Shown here in pieces: positions 44,025 through 52,088 of a DNA stretch of 64,000 nucleotides. Origin of the DNA: Paenibacillus sp. FSL W8-0186 (GTDB lineage Bacteria > Bacillota > Bacilli > Paenibacillales > Paenibacillaceae). The number at the start of each line of letters is the position of its first letter. Within the stretch, counting starts at the first letter, position 1. Location: the NCBI RefSeq assembly GCF_037969765.1, contig NZ_CP150207.1, positions 3,775,001 through 3,839,000 of the forward strand. Direction: 5' to 3'. The position numbers and the translations under genes are program-made. The notes under the pieces are model-generated. The model did no database searches and had not been told where the DNA came from. It worked only from the letters and a program-made list of their open reading frames with translations.

Positions 44025-45179
44025 CTACCACAAATAAAGATCATTGCCCTTCAGCTTGAATATCGCTTCCATAAAGTAAAAATCACCGTAAATAATCGCC
44101 TGATGATGTGTATCGCTATGATAGGCTCCGGAACCATTTAGCAGGAAGTGGTCGGTATCGGCCGACCAATCGATCCGCGATTTATCGAGCGTTCTTAGCA
44201 GCTTCAGCGCGGCCGCCACAAAAGAGCGGCTTTCATGCCCGCCGACGGCCTTGGCGATCTCGATGAATCCGCATGCCGCAATGGCTGCTGCCGTATCGTC
44301 CATCCGCCTTGGCTCCTCCGGCTGTCTGAAATCGACCGGGATGATGCCATCCTCTGGAATATTGGCCATAAAATAATGCGCAACCCGCTTGGCCGTCTGC
44401 AAATACTCGTCCTTTCCGGTATGAATATAACTCATCATGAAGCCGTACAAAGCCCAGGTCTGCCCGCGCGTCCAGGAAGAGCCTTCCCCGTAGCCCTGGC
44501 CGCCGTGCGTCCTTACGACTCCCCCCTTAAAAGGATCGAACTCGACAATGTGATTGACAGAGCCGTCAGGACGAACGAAGGCCTGCATAGACGTATCTGC
44601 GTGCCTCATTGCGATTTGCCTGAATCGCGGATCCCCCGTCTCTTCGGTGGCCCAATACAGGAGCGGTATATTGAGCATGCAATCGATAATCGCCCAGCCC
44701 CTCGTATCGCCTTCCTCCAGGTCATTCCATGCGCGAATGAAGCCCCCTGCCAAATTGAAGCGGCCTGCCAGCAGATTCGCAGCATGGAGCGCCCGCTTTC
44801 GAGATTCCGCGTTTCCCGTCACTTTGTAATTCGCCACGCTGGTTGGCAGCCACATAAAGCCAACGTCATGATGCAGACCGTAAAATTCTTGAAAGCACCG
44901 ATCCAGCTTGGCTTCGGAGATTTGTGCGATCTCCTTGTACTTCTCGTTGCCGGTTTCATGGTGCATAAGCCACAGCATGCCTCCCCAGAAACCGTTGGTC
45001 CACCAGCAAATGCCGTCTGTGTCATCGCCCGAAGGATTATGGGCGCCCCGATCGTCGTGCACACCGTTAATCGTCGTATAAGGAATCTTGTTCCGGGAAC
45101 GCTCGCTGACCACGTCCATTTTCTGTGTCAGTTTCCTGATGACGCCATCCAGCCATTGCCGTTCCGTATCATTCAACAT
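44025..45179 (-). CDS. GH88 unsaturated glucuronyl/galacturonyl hydrolase
   Basis: 384 residues, (alpha/alpha)6 barrel. Removes 4,5-unsaturated uronic acid from the non-reducing end of oligosaccharides made by lyases, giving the substrate for KduI. CWWTNGFWGGMLWLMH, RGWAIIDCMLNIPLLYWA (catalytic Asp in the DCMLN motif) and GSSWTRGQTWALYGF are typical. No signal peptide, so cytoplasmic. The frame is open to 45323; an AGGCAGGAA site 7-8 bases before the ATG at 45179 and family length decide the start. Behind the GH4 gene with a palindromic site between them. Confidence 0.92.
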   Translation of the reverse strand: MLNDTERQWLDGVIRKLTQKMDVVSERSRNKIPYTTINGVHDDRGAHNPSGDDTDGICWWTNGFWGGMLWLMHHETGNEKYKEIAQISEAKLDRCFQEFYGLHHDVGFMWLPTSVANYKVTGNAESRKRALHAANLLAGRFNLAGGFIRAWNDLEEGDTRGWAIIDCMLNIPLLYWATEETGDPRFRQIAMRHADTSMQAFVRPDGSVNHIVEFDPFKGGVVRTHGGQGYGEGSSWTRGQTWALYGFMMSYIHTGKDEYLQTAKRVAHYFMANIPEDGIIPVDFRQPEEPRRMDDTAAAIAACGFIEIAKAVGGHESRSFVAAALKLLRTLDKSRIDWSADTDHFLLNGSGAYHSDTHHQAIIYGDFYFMEAIFKLKGNDLYLW

Positions 45180-45215
45180 GGGATTGTTCCTGCCTTTCGT
45201 CATGGAATCGTTTCT

Positions 45216-45230
45216 AAACGGTATCCGTTT
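45216..45230. promoter_or_regulatory. 15-bp perfect palindrome upstream of the GH88 gene
   Basis: AAACGGTATCCGTTT lies 37 bases before the GH88 start codon in the GH4-GH88 gap. It has the form of a LacI- or GntR-family operator; the binding protein is unknown. Confidence 0.5.
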
Positions 45231-45333
45231 TTCAACAACTTGTTCCAAGCGTACCATCGCGGCTTCAGGAATTGAATGAAGTTTTTTAAGCCGCTTATGC
45301 AGGTATTTTAGGAACATTCCCACGTTACTCCAA

Positions 45334-46722
45334 TTACTCGTACCAATATCCCGGGATGATCTCCTTTTCCAACTCCAGCAGCTCTTTAATCATCATATCT
45401 GCATCATGTATGGAATTTACCAGCGGATCAGTTAGCATCGCTCTTCTCAATTTCGTGAAGCTTCGTTCTACAACAGCCTCCGCCGTCAGTTCGTGCGTAT
45501 CCAGCACGAGCTCCTGCATGCCCCGGATTCCCCGCGGCATCTCACCCACGTGCAGGGGTTTGATTCCGTCCATATTCACTTCACATAACAATTCTAGGAA
45601 AGCGTCGTCATTCATGTTCGTCACCGCCCCGTTATTGAGCGTATTAACAAAGAACCGCTTGCCCAAGCTGCCCACCATATTTTCGATAATATCCGTGGCG
45701 TGGTCGGGCCCGAATGATGCCATATAGTCAGCGATAGGACGTTTACCGGAAAGGAAATTATCCACTTGCTCCCACATCTCCTCATGGCGTTGATACCGGT
45801 CTTCCGTTTCCCAAATCGATAAAGGCGGAATGGTGTCTTCCGTCTTGCCCAGTCCCTGCCAATAGCGGACGTATTCTTTCGTGTGGGCCGTACATGTCGG
45901 AATATACCCGAAAATGTGATAGAGCTCATACGTGATGGCATCGTTATACAGCGCTTTTGCGCCTGTATCCCCGCCATCGTTTTCCGTTCCCGCCGATATT
46001 CTCATCGACTCAGCTATCTTAGGCATGACATCCTTTCCATCATACTCGGCTTTTAGCAGCCAGGTGAAATGATTGACGCCGGCAATGCGGAAATCAAATT
46101 TCTGATCAATCTCTTCATTGAACTCGCTAATATCCTCAATGATGCCTGCCCGAATGGCATAATAAGCTTTCTTATGCGGCATATGGTGGCTATCGCAAAG
46201 GGCGAAGGTTTTCAGCTGAGGCGCATACCGGCTTAAAGCGATGCCGTGGACGGCAGAAGGATTGATATAATTAATGACCCACGCATCGGGACAAAGCTCC
46301 TCGATGTCTTTAACGCATTCCATTATGACTGGCAGCTCTCTCATGGCTCTGAAGATCCCGCCTGGGCCGATCGTATCCCCGGAGCACATGCGAATTCCGT
46401 ATTTTAAAGCAACCTGGCAATCGATGCCGCGGTATTTTACAGTGTTTTCAGCAAAGCTGAGGACGACAAAATCAGCATCCTTCAGTACCTCTCTCTGATT
46501 CGTCGAGCCCTCCACTTTAAGGGGCACATGGTTCTCCTTGGCCACCATTTCAGCAAGCCTGACCATCTTGGACAGCTTTTCTTCGTCCGTATCTACCAAA
46601 GCAAGTGTTCCTTGATTCAAGTATTTAGAGTCGACCATCTGCCAAATCGATTGACGCCCGAAAAATAAACTTCCCGCCCCGATAACGACGATCTTCGGAT
46701 GTGATACTTTAGAATCTATCAT
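45334..46722 (-). CDS. GH4 family glycosidase (alpha-galacturonidase/glucuronidase-like, NAD+ and Mn dependent)
   Basis: 462 residues. N-terminal Rossmann motif IVVIGAGSLFFGRQ, then GDTIGPGGIFRAMRELPVI, VINYINPSAVHG and GVNHFTWLLKAEYDG, which define GH4 and place it near LplD-type enzymes that split alpha-galacturonides. The Mn-binding segment reads FALCDSHHM, with two residues between Cys and His where most relatives have Cys-His directly. GGAGGG precedes the ATG. With GH88 downstream and an AraC regulator divergent, it probably removes uronic acid or galactose units from pectin fragments. Exact specificity uncertain. Confidence 0.87.
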   Translation of the reverse strand: MIDSKVSHPKIVVIGAGSLFFGRQSIWQMVDSKYLNQGTLALVDTDEEKLSKMVRLAEMVAKENHVPLKVEGSTNQREVLKDADFVVLSFAENTVKYRGIDCQVALKYGIRMCSGDTIGPGGIFRAMRELPVIMECVKDIEELCPDAWVINYINPSAVHGIALSRYAPQLKTFALCDSHHMPHKKAYYAIRAGIIEDISEFNEEIDQKFDFRIAGVNHFTWLLKAEYDGKDVMPKIAESMRISAGTENDGGDTGAKALYNDAITYELYHIFGYIPTCTAHTKEYVRYWQGLGKTEDTIPPLSIWETEDRYQRHEEMWEQVDNFLSGKRPIADYMASFGPDHATDIIENMVGSLGKRFFVNTLNNGAVTNMNDDAFLELLCEVNMDGIKPLHVGEMPRGIRGMQELVLDTHELTAEAVVERSFTKLRRAMLTDPLVNSIHDADMMIKELLELEKEIIPGYWYE

Positions 46723-46811
46723 GACAAACCCTCCTTATGGGTGATGACCCCATTATAGGAGACGGATTTCGAAAGTAGAATATGAGATAGTTTTACGTTT
46801 ATGTCAAATAG

Positions 46812-46859
46812 TATGATTATTTATGAGCAGCAACTTCAATGTTATACTATGATTATTTA
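46812..46859. promoter_or_regulatory. 12-bp direct repeat between GH4 and the AraC gene
   Basis: TATGATTATTTA occurs at 46812-46823 and 46848-46859, 36 bases apart, within the divergent region. AraC-family proteins bind direct repeats, so this is a candidate site for the adjacent regulator. Confidence 0.45.
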
Positions 46860-46887
46860 AAATATGTCTTATAGTAAAGGGATGACA

Positions 46888-47739
46888 ATGAATATGAAAA
46901 TGAAGGACATGGGCATTCTCAATGAGCTGTCGGAATTGATCTCGCTGCGAATGAAGTCTGTTTTTGCGCTGGCCCATGACGGGAAGTGGGTCGAGCATAA
47001 GGCGCATATCGACTACGATCTTTGGTTCATACAATCCGGAATCGTTACGATTCGTATCGATGGAATCGAACATCAGGCCAGAGCAGGAGATGTGGTCTTT
47101 TTTTATCCGGGAATTCCTTATATGGCTTCTACCACCGATCAGGGGTGCCGGTTTATTTACGTGCATTTCGACTTCGAAATAGGCAACCAGCAGCGAATTC
47201 TGAGCGACTTTCCGCTCTCGGGAATTATACCGGAGCAGCTGATTCGGGAGGAAACCATCCTGTTCGGCAAAGCCTTCATGCAATCGAATCAGTTAGACAA
47301 CATGCCGGGGAACCGTCTATATTTAAAAGCTTGTCTAATGGCTGTCATCGCCAAAATCATTGAGCTCTATGGACAAGACCGATATACCGGCACATTTCTG
47401 AACGGGAGAAGGCCAAGAACAGCCGAGCGGAATTTGGACGTGCTGCAGCCGGTATTCAGTTATATTCACAGCCACCTGCACAAATCGATTAAAATGAGTG
47501 AGCTCGCCCAGCTTGTCGGCATATCCGAGAAATATTTCATCACTTATTTCAAAAAGACATTGGGTATTACTCCGGGACAATATATTTACCAAATTAAGAT
47601 GAACCGGGCGAGGGACTATCTAAACTTAAAAAAATATACGATTCAGGAAATTGCCAGCCTCCTTGGCTACCCCGATCCGTTTACGTTTTCGAAGGCTTTT
47701 AAAAAATACTATAACGTTCCCCCGTCCAAGTTTGATTAA
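46888..47739 (+). CDS. AraC family transcriptional regulator
   Basis: 283 residues. N-terminal cupin sensor (LWFIQSGIVTIRIDG, GDVVFFYPGIPYMAS) and C-terminal AraC domain (MSELAQLVGISEKYFITYFKK, IQEIASLLGYPDPFTFSKAFKK). Several ATGs crowd the start; AAAGGG 6 bases before the ATG at 46888 is the best support. It diverges from GH4-GH88 and is convergent to the GH43 gene, so it most likely controls the GH4-GH88 pair. Confidence 0.91.
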   Translation: MNMKMKDMGILNELSELISLRMKSVFALAHDGKWVEHKAHIDYDLWFIQSGIVTIRIDGIEHQARAGDVVFFYPGIPYMASTTDQGCRFIYVHFDFEIGNQQRILSDFPLSGIIPEQLIREETILFGKAFMQSNQLDNMPGNRLYLKACLMAVIAKIIELYGQDRYTGTFLNGRRPRTAERNLDVLQPVFSYIHSHLHKSIKMSELAQLVGISEKYFITYFKKTLGITPGQYIYQIKMNRARDYLNLKKYTIQEIASLLGYPDPFTFSKAFKKYYNVPPSKFD

Positions 47740-47774
47740 AAAAGCTGTCAAAGGACTTGTCCTCTGACAGCTTT
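47735..47774 (-). terminator. Terminator shared by the GH43 operon and the AraC gene
   Basis: AAAGCTGTCA (47741-47750) pairs with TGACAGCTTT (47765-47774); on the minus strand a run of six T follows, so it chiefly ends the GH43-side operon. Confidence 0.85.
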
Positions 47775-47801
47775 GCTGCATCTCAGAGCCTTTTCGGCGG
47801 T

Positions 47802-49385
47802 CTATTCGTCCCGGCCTTCATACCGGAAATAATGAAAATCGGCATAACTGCCTTTAAACTGATTCATATCGTGGGCAGCGATGCCGATGAAATTACCGGT
47901 AAATCCGCCGGACAGAAAGCTGATGTTCTGCGGCTGTCCAACCGGCTGCCATGCTGCTGCCCCTTCTCCGCGGTAAAAAAACTGGCCGTTGACTCCGGAT
48001 ACTTCCACGGCCAAGCGAACAGGTCCTTCCTTTAAATCGATTATGACGGGCTCAAGGGTAAATTCATCCCGCTCGCAGCGCAGCAGTCTCAGCACCCTGC
48101 CTAGTCCCTCTTCATGGCTCACATAGGCGTACCAATAATTGTCCTCATTCAGATACAGCATCAATCCCGCCATTTGCAAATACAGCGTCGGCTCATGATC
48201 CAATGCCGTCTCGGCACGAAAGGACTTATGCGTCTGCCGGATGGCCACGATATGGTGGCTGAACAAACTCTGGGCGGATTCGCCTGCATGAATTCGCAAG
48301 CTGCCCGGGCGCTCGGAGAGCGAGCACCAGCTTTCATCTGCCATGATTCGGAGAGTATTCCAGCGCGGATGCAGTTTAGTACCGTTGAACTCATCCACAA
48401 TTTCTGCCCGAATCCCGCCTTTGATGGCCGCTCCTTTAGGCAGCGGCACTTCTACTTGCGGCGTATTGCCGCCGAAGGTCAACCGAAGCCATCCTTCCTC
48501 ATCCCAATACACCTGTTGAAGCGCCGTTTCCCTGCCAAGGATGGCATACTGGCCTTCCAGCGGACGGGTGCACAGGTGAGCCATGTACCACTCGCCTTCG
48601 GGCGTCTCCACCAGGCTGCCATGGCCAGCGCATTGCAGCTCTGCTTCAGGCTTGCCGCTGGAGGTCAGCATCGGGTTAAGCGGATCGACCTCGTACGGCC
48701 CGAGCAGTTCCTTGGAACGCGCGACGGTCACCGCATGGCCGCTGCCTGTGCCTCCTTCCGCCGTAATGAGGTAGTAGTAGCCGTTACGCTTATAAATATG
48801 CGGGGCCTCCGTCTTTTTCAGCGGGGTGCAGTCAAACAGCTTCTGCGGCGCTCCAATCAGCTTCCGCTGCTTCGAATCGTACTCTTGAATGACGATACCG
48901 CTCGATTTATTGCCTTCCGTAATGCGGTAATCCCACAGGGCGTTCAACAGCCACTTGCGGCCGTCTTCGTCATGGTACAGGGACGGATCGAAGCCGCTGC
49001 TGTTCAGATAAACCGGCTCCGACCAAGGCCCATGGATGGAGGGGGCGGTAATTAAATAGTTATGGCAATCCTTAAAAGGACGCTTGGTGCTCTTAACATC
49101 CGTATACATGAGATAGAACAAGCCGTCATGATAGCTGAGCTGCGGCGCCCAGATGCTGCAATTCTTCGGATTACCCTGCAGCTGAACCTGGTCCGTCAAA
49201 ATATCCGTGCAATGCTCCCATTCCGCCAGGTTGGCCGACTCGTACACCCTGACGCCTGGCAGCCATTCAAACGAGGAAACGGCAATATAATAAGTGTCCC
49301 CGGCCCGTATAATGCAGGGATCCGGGTTAAAGCCCGGCAGTACCGGGTTGCGGATTACTCCTGTGTTTCTGTTATCCGAAATCAA
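47802..49385 (-). CDS. GH43 family glycosidase (second copy)
   Basis: 527 residues. Propeller domain with LPGFNPDPCII (base Asp), SSGFDPSLYHDEDGRKW (second Asp) and KTEAPHIYK (acid Glu), then the C-terminal beta-sandwich of GH43_11-type enzymes. It is clearly paralogous to the enzyme at 35352, sharing SSGFDP, HD-DGRKWLLN and AEGGTG blocks. GGAGGGAG lies before a TTG at 49385, preferred over an ATG five codons upstream that overlaps the site. Last gene of the permease-SBP-GH105-GH28-GH43 row; probably removes xylose or arabinose from imported pectin fragments. Confidence 0.9.
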   Translation of the reverse strand: MISDNRNTGVIRNPVLPGFNPDPCIIRAGDTYYIAVSSFEWLPGVRVYESANLAEWEHCTDILTDQVQLQGNPKNCSIWAPQLSYHDGLFYLMYTDVKSTKRPFKDCHNYLITAPSIHGPWSEPVYLNSSGFDPSLYHDEDGRKWLLNALWDYRITEGNKSSGIVIQEYDSKQRKLIGAPQKLFDCTPLKKTEAPHIYKRNGYYYLITAEGGTGSGHAVTVARSKELLGPYEVDPLNPMLTSSGKPEAELQCAGHGSLVETPEGEWYMAHLCTRPLEGQYAILGRETALQQVYWDEEGWLRLTFGGNTPQVEVPLPKGAAIKGGIRAEIVDEFNGTKLHPRWNTLRIMADESWCSLSERPGSLRIHAGESAQSLFSHHIVAIRQTHKSFRAETALDHEPTLYLQMAGLMLYLNEDNYWYAYVSHEEGLGRVLRLLRCERDEFTLEPVIIDLKEGPVRLAVEVSGVNGQFFYRGEGAAAWQPVGQPQNISFLSGGFTGNFIGIAAHDMNQFKGSYADFHYFRYEGRDE

Positions 49386-49460
49386 GATGGCTCCCTCCAT
49401 AACTTTTTATTTTATATGCATGAGCTCTACCCCAGCATCTCACCATAGCCGTATTTCAGG

Positions 49461-50828
49461 TCAATCTCCGGTTCCTCCCAAGCTCTCCTGGGGAGGCAAG
49501 GTGACTTGCTCCAGCAACCGCTCTGCTTGCTTCGTATTCCGGGATTCGCAATTCTCCACAGTGACCCGTTCGCCATTTTCGACATAAAAGGCCGGCCCTG
49601 CATGGTTCTCCACAGTTACGTTCCGGAAGCGGATATCTCGTACGTTCCCGAGGAAGAAGCCCCGGCTGCTCATATCCTTGATGCCCGCCATCATCGCCGG
49701 CTGTCCGGGCGTAGCGTTCTCAGCCATCGAAATATCGATCTGATCAAAGGTCACCTCCGCAACATACTGCTCAGCCAGCCCATACAGAAATCCGGCGGCG
49801 GCATGCACCCTTCGCGCGGTAATGTTCGCGAAATGAATCCGGCGAAAGCATGGTGTCTCCTCTGTAACCGGATGCGGATGCTTGTCCCATACGTATTGGT
49901 CTTTGCCTCGCGGTCCGCAAAAATAATACAGGTTCAGGATGAACGGGCAAATGACGTCCTCCATAACGATATTGCTCACCCGAATATCCTCGACGACTCC
50001 GCCCCGTCCGCGCCTGGATTTCAGGCGGATGCCGCGGTCGGTTTGCTTGAACACGCAATTCGAAATGACGACATTCCGCACGCCGCCGCTCATTTCACTC
50101 CCGATCACAACACCTCCGTGCCCGTGAATCATCGTGCAGTTGGTAATCGTGATGTTCTCGCAAGGAACCCGGGCTTCCGTATCCTCGGTCCCCGCCTTAA
50201 TAGCGATACAGTCGTCCCCTACGTCAATTTGGCAATTGCTGATGCGGACGTTCGTGCAGGACTCGGGATCGATGCCGTCTGTATTCGGCGAATCCGCGGG
50301 ATTGAAGATGGACAGATTATCGATCGTAACATCCTGACAACGAACCGGATGGACCGTCCAGCTTGGTGAATTGGCCAGTGACACATCCCTGATCGTTACC
50401 CGGCGGCAGCCATCGAAGCTGATCAGCTTGGGACGGGGATAAGCAAGCTCCCCGCGGCGGTTCCTATGCTTGTCCCACCAGGCCTGCCCGTTTCCCTCCA
50501 GCCTGCCCGAGCCAGTTACGGACACATTCTCTAGATCCTGGCCGAAAATGCATGAGGCGTATACCTCCTGCTTCACGCCCTCCCAGCAGGAGGTCACCAC
50601 CGGATAATCATCCGGGTGATCACTGAAAGACAGTGTCGCTCCCGGACTAACATGAAGCTCAATGCTGCTCTTCATGATAATTGCGCCAGTGCGGTAACAG
50701 CCCGGCGGGACGCACACCGTGCCTCCTCCCGCCTCTTCCGCAGCGGCGATGGCAGCCGCAATCGCTGCCGTCGACAGCTCGGAGCTATTTTTGCGCGCAC
50801 CATAATCATCTATGTTAAAAACAAGCAT
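49461..50828 (-). CDS. GH28 polygalacturonase-family glycoside hydrolase
   Basis: 455 residues, right-handed beta-helix. All four GH28 motifs are present: SPNTDGIDPESC, VGDDCIAIKAG, HGHGGVVIGSEMSGG and GIRLKSRRGRGG. The N-terminus FNIDDYGARKNSSELSTAAI is the usual first coil. No signal peptide, so likely an exo-acting enzyme on imported galacturonides, or a rhamnogalacturonan hydrolase (YteR/YesR-neighbour type). AAGGAG lies before the ATG at 50828; the frame continues upstream into GH105 but is not used. 22 bases behind the GH105 gene. Confidence 0.93.
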   Translation of the reverse strand: MLVFNIDDYGARKNSSELSTAAIAAAIAAAEEAGGGTVCVPPGCYRTGAIIMKSSIELHVSPGATLSFSDHPDDYPVVTSCWEGVKQEVYASCIFGQDLENVSVTGSGRLEGNGQAWWDKHRNRRGELAYPRPKLISFDGCRRVTIRDVSLANSPSWTVHPVRCQDVTIDNLSIFNPADSPNTDGIDPESCTNVRISNCQIDVGDDCIAIKAGTEDTEARVPCENITITNCTMIHGHGGVVIGSEMSGGVRNVVISNCVFKQTDRGIRLKSRRGRGGVVEDIRVSNIVMEDVICPFILNLYYFCGPRGKDQYVWDKHPHPVTEETPCFRRIHFANITARRVHAAAGFLYGLAEQYVAEVTFDQIDISMAENATPGQPAMMAGIKDMSSRGFFLGNVRDIRFRNVTVENHAGPAFYVENGERVTVENCESRNTKQAERLLEQVTLPPQESLGGTGD

Positions 50829-50850
50829 ACCCTCTGTCTCCTTCGTCAGA

Positions 50851-51987
50851 TTATCGATGCGCCGCGCGCCCTTCAACCTCCAAATACTCGTATTCTGTAC
50901 AAGCCAGCAGGAAGGCGCCAAGCCCCTTCTGGTCATTCGTAATGATCGGCTCGCTGATATAATACGCATAGGTGCCGTCGCGGCGGTCTTCGCCGCCCAA
51001 GCCGGCTACCTGGCAGGTCTTGTTCAGATTGACCCAGCCCTCCTTTGTCTCCAGCACAAATTCCGAAATCAGGCCGGCGTAGGCATGATCCAGCGAACTG
51101 ATCCATTCGGAGCCAAGTAGGCCGAGACGGAGGCCTTTGGCTATGGCATACATGATCATGCTGGAGGCGGAAGCCTCCAAATAATTTCCTTTGCGGCCCC
51201 CAGCATCGACGATTTGGTGCCAGACGCCGGAACCGGCATCCTGATAGTTCCTTAGCGCGCTTAACGTTTCGTTCAGAATGCGCCTTAGCTCATTGAAGTC
51301 GCCGTGCTCCGGCGGCAGCAATTCGAGGACATCAACGAGCGCCATCACAAACCAGCCGAGTGACCTTCCCCAGAAATTCGGCGACTGCCCTGTCTGCGGG
51401 TTACACCAAGGCTGCACGCGCTGCTCGTCCCAGGCGTGATAGAGGAGTCCCGTTTTTTCGTCCTTCGTATGCCTTTCGCAAAGGATGAATTGCCTGGTTA
51501 CATCGGCGAGATCGCCCTCCTGCTCGAAGTTCAGCAGATATTCCAAATAAAAAGGGGCCCCCATATACAAACCGTCCAGCCAAATCTGGTAAGGATAAAT
51601 CCGCTTATGCCAAAAAGCCCCTTCCGACGTGCGCGGATGCGTCTTCAACTGCTCCCGGAGCAATGCCGCAGCGCGTGCGTATTTCTCTTCGCCGGTCTCC
51701 TTATGCAGTACGAACAGCAGCTTGCCGTTATTCAGGTGGTCGATGTTATGCTCATCCTGCCGGTAGCCCTTCACCGAGCCGTCCTCCTGAATGAAGTAAT
51801 CCATATTATCGCGAATATACCCGAAATATTTCTCATCCCCATTCATCTTCCACAACCGTTCGAATCCCTTTAGGATCACCCCGTAATCATAGGACCATTT
51901 CCCGTGATAGCCCTGGCCCTCATACAGCTTCGGCGTACGTTCCATGATGGAATCCGCGGTTCGTATCGCCCAATGCATCTTTGCCAT
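50851..51987 (-). CDS. GH105 unsaturated rhamnogalacturonyl hydrolase
   Basis: 378 residues, the usual length for YteR/YesR-type enzymes. (alpha/alpha)6 barrel with KWSYDYGVILKGFERLW, HNIDHLNNGKLLFVLHKETG, IYPYQIWLDGLYMGAPF (catalytic Asp) and SPNFWGRSLGWFVMALVDVL. Releases unsaturated galacturonic acid from rhamnogalacturonan fragments in the cytoplasm. AGGAGG 9 bases before the ATG at 51987 decides the start. Sits between the binding protein and GH28, pointing to rhamnogalacturonan I as the imported glycan. Confidence 0.94.
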   Translation of the reverse strand: MAKMHWAIRTADSIMERTPKLYEGQGYHGKWSYDYGVILKGFERLWKMNGDEKYFGYIRDNMDYFIQEDGSVKGYRQDEHNIDHLNNGKLLFVLHKETGEEKYARAAALLREQLKTHPRTSEGAFWHKRIYPYQIWLDGLYMGAPFYLEYLLNFEQEGDLADVTRQFILCERHTKDEKTGLLYHAWDEQRVQPWCNPQTGQSPNFWGRSLGWFVMALVDVLELLPPEHGDFNELRRILNETLSALRNYQDAGSGVWHQIVDAGGRKGNYLEASASSMIMYAIAKGLRLGLLGSEWISSLDHAYAGLISEFVLETKEGWVNLNKTCQVAGLGGEDRRDGTYAYYISEPIITNDQKGLGAFLLACTEYEYLEVEGRAAHR

Positions 51988-52088
51988 GCCGATCATCCTC
52001 CTGTTGGAAAATAGACCGTTCCGCCGCAGCAGCAGCTGCGGACGGAACAGCCAAAGCTTAGGGCGCATATGCCCGTAAGGCGGCCCGT

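Noticed and set aside
44235-45275. Plus-strand frame (346 codons) opposite GH88
   Set aside because: Antisense to a clear GH88 gene, no initiation signal, no recognisable motif.
49506-50369. Plus-strand frame (287 codons) opposite GH28
   Set aside because: Mirror of the beta-helix repeats; no motif or ribosome binding site.
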